This document shows, one piece after another, positions 61,411-64,000 of a stretch of DNA of 64,000 nucleotides; the first letter of the stretch is position 1; the number at the start of each line of letters is the position of its first letter. The DNA is taken from the NCBI RefSeq assembly GCF_014211975.1, contig NZ_CP060084.1, forward strand, positions 2,987,001-3,051,000, given 5' to 3'. Origin of the DNA: Teredinibacter haidensis. Lineage in GTDB: Bacteria > Pseudomonadota > Gammaproteobacteria > Pseudomonadales > Cellvibrionaceae. The position numbers and the translations under genes were made by a program. The notes below the pieces were generated by a model. It searched no databases, was not told the DNA's origin, and was given only the letters and a program-made list of their open reading frames with translations.

Positions 61411-62178
61411 TTACTGTCGGTTAGATGGATCGTTCCAGATATCGGCCGCACTTCGGGTTTCCTTCCAGCCGTGGAAAGGATGGTTCAATAACAACTCATC
61501 GTCTTTAAACACCCATACCAGCGCCGCGCCACCGAGGAATCCGCCAACATGCGCCCAGAAAGCAACGCCACCACCGGTTGCCCCCATTGACGAGAACGCG
61601 CCCAGTAACTGCACCACAATCCAGTAGCCAAGCATGGCCACAGCCGGTACACGGAAAGTGGTAAAAATAATGATCAAGACCACCGCCATATGAACTTTTA
61701 CGCGAGGGAACAGCATAATGTAAGCCCCCATTACCCCGCCAATAGCACCAGAGGCACCCACCATCGGAATAGCGGAACCGGGGTCGGCGATAACCTGCGC
61801 CGCCGCTGCACACACCCCGCAAAGCACGTAAAAAATAACAAAACGTACCGAACCCATGGAATCCTCTACGTTATCGCCAAACACCCAAAGGAACCACATA
61901 TTACCGAGGATATGCATCCAGCTCCCGTGCATAAACATAGAGCTGAATACGCCCGACCAGCCAGCACCACTGCCAGGACAGGCCTTTTCGGTGCTGTTCA
62001 AGAGACCATCGGAAAATAGATCGGCGGGAATCAAGCCGTACTGGCAAACAGAGGCATGCAGTTGATCACCGAAGCCAAACCCCTGCAATAAAAACCAGGC
62101 CAGCGCATTGGCCACAATGAGACCGTAGATTGCTATGGGTTTATTTACCTGGGGGTTGTCATCGCGAATCGGAAACAT
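61411..62178 (-). CDS. Rhomboid-family membrane protease
   Basis: The 255-residue protein starts at the ATG at 62178 (MFPIRDDNPQVNKP) with a GAGGG box; the TTG one codon earlier is less likely. Six helices are seen. The motifs are FMHGSWMHILGNMWFLWVFG, the active-site Ser in VGASGAIGGVMGAY, and the His in WAHVGGFLGGAAL. A loop after helix 1 with two Cys (VCQYGLIPAD, KACPGSG) is typical of the larger bacterial rhomboids. It is followed 15 bases later by a second rhomboid. A hairpin at 62216-62242 separates it from pta. Confidence 0.92.
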   Translation of the reverse strand: MFPIRDDNPQVNKPIAIYGLIVANALAWFLLQGFGFGDQLHASVCQYGLIPADLFSDGLLNSTEKACPGSGAGWSGVFSSMFMHGSWMHILGNMWFLWVFGDNVEDSMGSVRFVIFYVLCGVCAAAAQVIADPGSAIPMVGASGAIGGVMGAYIMLFPRVKVHMAVVLIIIFTTFRVPAVAMLGYWIVVQLLGAFSSMGATGGGVAFWAHVGGFLGGAALVWVFKDDELLLNHPFHGWKETRSAADIWNDPSNRQ

Positions 62179-62215
62179 CAATGCCGCCCTCTAGCCAAAG
62201 GTTTTTATTATTATG

Positions 62216-62242
62216 ACAGAGCCAGCATCATGCCAGCTCTGT
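62216..62242. terminator. Hairpin between pta and the rhomboid operon
   Basis: The arms acagagc/gctctgt enclose a partly complementary loop (gGCA/TGCc). It lies about 25 bases after the pta stop. U tract on the minus strand is poor. Confidence 0.45.
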
Positions 62243-62267
62243 TTGATCATTTGCAGTGGCTAAGGCG

Positions 62268-64000
62268 TTAAGTAACGGGAGATTTGTCGTTATTACCCGC
62301 CTGAATCGCCGTAAGCGCAATAGTGTAAACAATATCATCCACTAATGCTCCGCGGCTCAAATCATTCACGGGTTTTTTCAAGCCCTGCAACACTGGGCCA
62401 ACACTCAAAACATTAGCGCTGCGCTGTACCGCCTTGTAGGTGGTATTGCCGGTATTGAGATCGGGGAATATAAAGACTGTCGCCCTTCCTGCCACAGGGC
62501 TGTTCGGCGCCTTCGACGCCGCCACACTGGCGATCGCCGCCGCATCATATTGGAGAGGGCCATCAATAATCAGGTCTGGGCGCAATTTGCGGGCAATTTC
62601 CGTTGCTTCGCGCACTTTATCCACATCACTGCCCGTGCCGGAAACTCCAGTTGAATAGCTGATCATGGCAACGCGTGGTTCGATGCCAAAGGCCACCGCC
62701 GATTCAGCTGACTGGATGGCGATATCAGCCAAGTCTTCTGCATTGGGATTAGGGTTTACCGCACAATCACCGTATACCAGGACTTGATCGGGCATTAGCA
62801 TAAAAAAGATAGACGACACCATGCGACTGTCGGTCTTAGCTTTTATCAGCTGCAATGCAGGACGAATAGTATTGGCAGTGGTGTGGATAGCACCACTGAC
62901 CAGACCATCTACCTCGTCCTGGGCCAGCATCATAGTGCCCAGTAAAACCTTATCTTCAAGCAGGGCTTCTGCCTGGGGAGGACTAACACCCTTGTGCTTG
63001 CGCAACTCCACCATGGGTGCAATATAACGAGGGCGAATTTCATCTGGGTCCAGCACCTCGACGTCATCGGGGAGCTCGAGGCCGTGGGCTTCGGCTACTT
63101 GTACAATCTGCTCACGTTTGCCCAACAGCACACAGCGGGCAATTTTCCGCTCGGTACAGATAATCGCAGCCTGAATCGTGCGCGGCTCGGCGCCTTCGGG
63201 CAGAACAATTTTTTTGTCTGCCATCTGTGCTTGGCGCACCAAGTGATGGCGAAATGCCGGTGGCGACATGCGCACATCCTGAGGTAATGCCGCGCGAGTT
63301 GCCAGCCACTCAGTATTAATGGAGCTGGCTACTTCGTCCATAACTTCCAACATACGAGGTACATCGTTAGCGGGAACTTCGTTGCTCATGCTATCGAGCT
63401 GTTGTACCGTCGCCAGAGAATCGTACTCGGTAACCAGTATGGGTAAACCGGTATTAATGGCTCCCATGCAGAGGGCCATCACCCGCTCGTCGGGAATCAT
63501 ATCACCGGTAAACAGAATACCGGCCAACGGCACACCATTCAGAACCGTCTGGGCGGCAGCCAATAAAATATCGGTGCGGTCGCCCGGCGTAACCACCAAG
63601 GTGCCAGCCTTAAGAGCATAAAGCATATTCGGTACGGTGCGGGCGCACAGTACAACAGAGTGCACGCGCCGCTGATCGATATGACCGCTGTGGATAACTT
63701 TCGCATTCAAATGATTGGCGATATCCAAAGTGCGCGGCGAGACGAAGTTGGGGTTCCAGTGAATAATCCCCAAACAGCGAAAATCTGGATTGCTGAAGAT
63801 CGGCAGCTTGCGCTTAACCTCATCAAAGGTGCGCTCACGCACCTCCCAGCTATCCAAGCGGTCATCTGTTTGCACGCGCTGGCTCTCTGATGGCGGCGCC
63901 CCCACCTTGTTGAGAATACAGCCCAACAAACGGGGGTTTTCAAAACCACCAAACTTGCTGGCAGTGATATTGATGCGCTCATTCAGCTGTGCCGATGAAT
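62268..64000 (-). CDS. pta: Phosphate acetyltransferase, C-terminal part (runs off right edge)
   Basis: The frame is open to the window edge, so about 577 residues are present and the N-terminus is missing; full-length enterobacterial-type Pta is about 700. The N-terminal DRTGG/BioD-like portion (CLGIIHWNP, VVTPGDRTDI, GILFTGDMIPDER) is followed by the catalytic PTA_PTB domain from about VLPEGAEPRTIQAA onward, with SYSTGVSGTGSDVDKVREA and VFIFPDLNTGNTTYKAVQR near the end. It interconverts acetyl-CoA and acetyl phosphate. An ackA partner is expected beyond the edge but not visible. Confidence 0.96.
   Translation of the reverse strand, partial: SSAQLNERINITASKFGGFENPRLLGCILNKVGAPPSESQRVQTDDRLDSWEVRERTFDEVKRKLPIFSNPDFRCLGIIHWNPNFVSPRTLDIANHLNAKVIHSGHIDQRRVHSVVLCARTVPNMLYALKAGTLVVTPGDRTDILLAAAQTVLNGVPLAGILFTGDMIPDERVMALCMGAINTGLPILVTEYDSLATVQQLDSMSNEVPANDVPRMLEVMDEVASSINTEWLATRAALPQDVRMSPPAFRHHLVRQAQMADKKIVLPEGAEPRTIQAAIICTERKIARCVLLGKREQIVQVAEAHGLELPDDVEVLDPDEIRPRYIAPMVELRKHKGVSPPQAEALLEDKVLLGTMMLAQDEVDGLVSGAIHTTANTIRPALQLIKAKTDSRMVSSIFFMLMPDQVLVYGDCAVNPNPNAEDLADIAIQSAESAVAFGIEPRVAMISYSTGVSGTGSDVDKVREATEIARKLRPDLIIDGPLQYDAAAIASVAASKAPNSPVAGRATVFIFPDLNTGNTTYKAVQRSANVLSVGPVLQGLKKPVNDLSRGALVDDIVYTIALTAIQAGNNDKSPVT

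Overview
The window reads as chromosomal DNA of a marine, polysaccharide-degrading gammaproteobacterium of the Cellvibrionales type (Teredinibacter, Saccharophagus and Cellvibrio are the closest in style). The clues are an AA10 lytic polysaccharide monooxygenase joined to a CBM10 by a Pro-Thr linker, a secreted GH5 enzyme with a ricin-type (CBM13-like) lectin domain, a decayed GH5-polyserine-CBM10-CBM10 cellulase, and gammaproteobacterial versions of GltBD, TamAB and Aas. This placement is inference from gene content. I saw no rRNA, tRNA, CRISPR array, intact transposase or prophage.

Layout. 1-2.8 kb: the start of a large OmpA-type envelope protein, truncated by the window edge, with a coiled-coil partner and a small exported protein. 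2.9-4.4 kb: a membrane chemoreceptor. 4.6-8.9 kb: an exported His-rich-tailed protein and two tandem PhoA-family alkaline phosphatases, one a lipoprotein with a collagen-like N-terminus, with a Pho-box-like repeat upstream. 9.6-12.2 kb: small exported proteins and the AA10-CBM10 LPMO. 12.9-17.5 kb: an orphan galactitol-type PTS EIIC and a two-subunit xanthine-dehydrogenase-family molybdoenzyme. 17.6-21.3 kb: an operon of ECF sigma factor, zinc anti-sigma factor, helical periplasmic protein and TPR/beta-barrel protein. 21.4-25.5 kb: an MFS permease, a PspA/IM30-like protein paired with a multipass membrane protein, and an HTH regulator. 25.6-36.4 kb: a fused LplT-Aas lysophospholipid transporter/acyltransferase/acyl-ACP synthetase, a Na/Pi cotransporter, and tamA-tamB. 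36.7-43 kb: small genes (J-domain, ABM monooxygenase, McbG/Qnr-like pentapeptide protein), GH5-lectin, SPFH protein and a ribbon-helix-helix protein.

43.1-48.9 kb is the most disturbed part. It holds a 16-copy minisatellite of about 20 bp, an exported right-handed beta-helix protein, two decayed direct copies of an internal gltD segment 2.5 kb apart, a lipoprotein, and the broken GH5-CBM10 cellulase. 48.9-64 kb is conserved: a soluble CZB-domain chemoreceptor, gltD-gltB, speD facing a membrane-fused speE, a GNAT/rhomboid operon, and pta running off the right edge.

Themes are phosphate scavenging (two phosphatases and a Na/Pi transporter), cellulose attack (LPMO, GH5, decayed GH5), envelope maintenance (TamAB, Aas, PspA-like, SPFH, rhomboids, an ECF system) and nitrogen/polyamine metabolism (GltBD, SpeDE). 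The best candidates for something undescribed are the duplicated gltD-derived fragments bracketing a decayed cellulase, the ECF/anti-sigma/periplasmic/TPR-barrel module, and the PspA-like/polytopic membrane pair.
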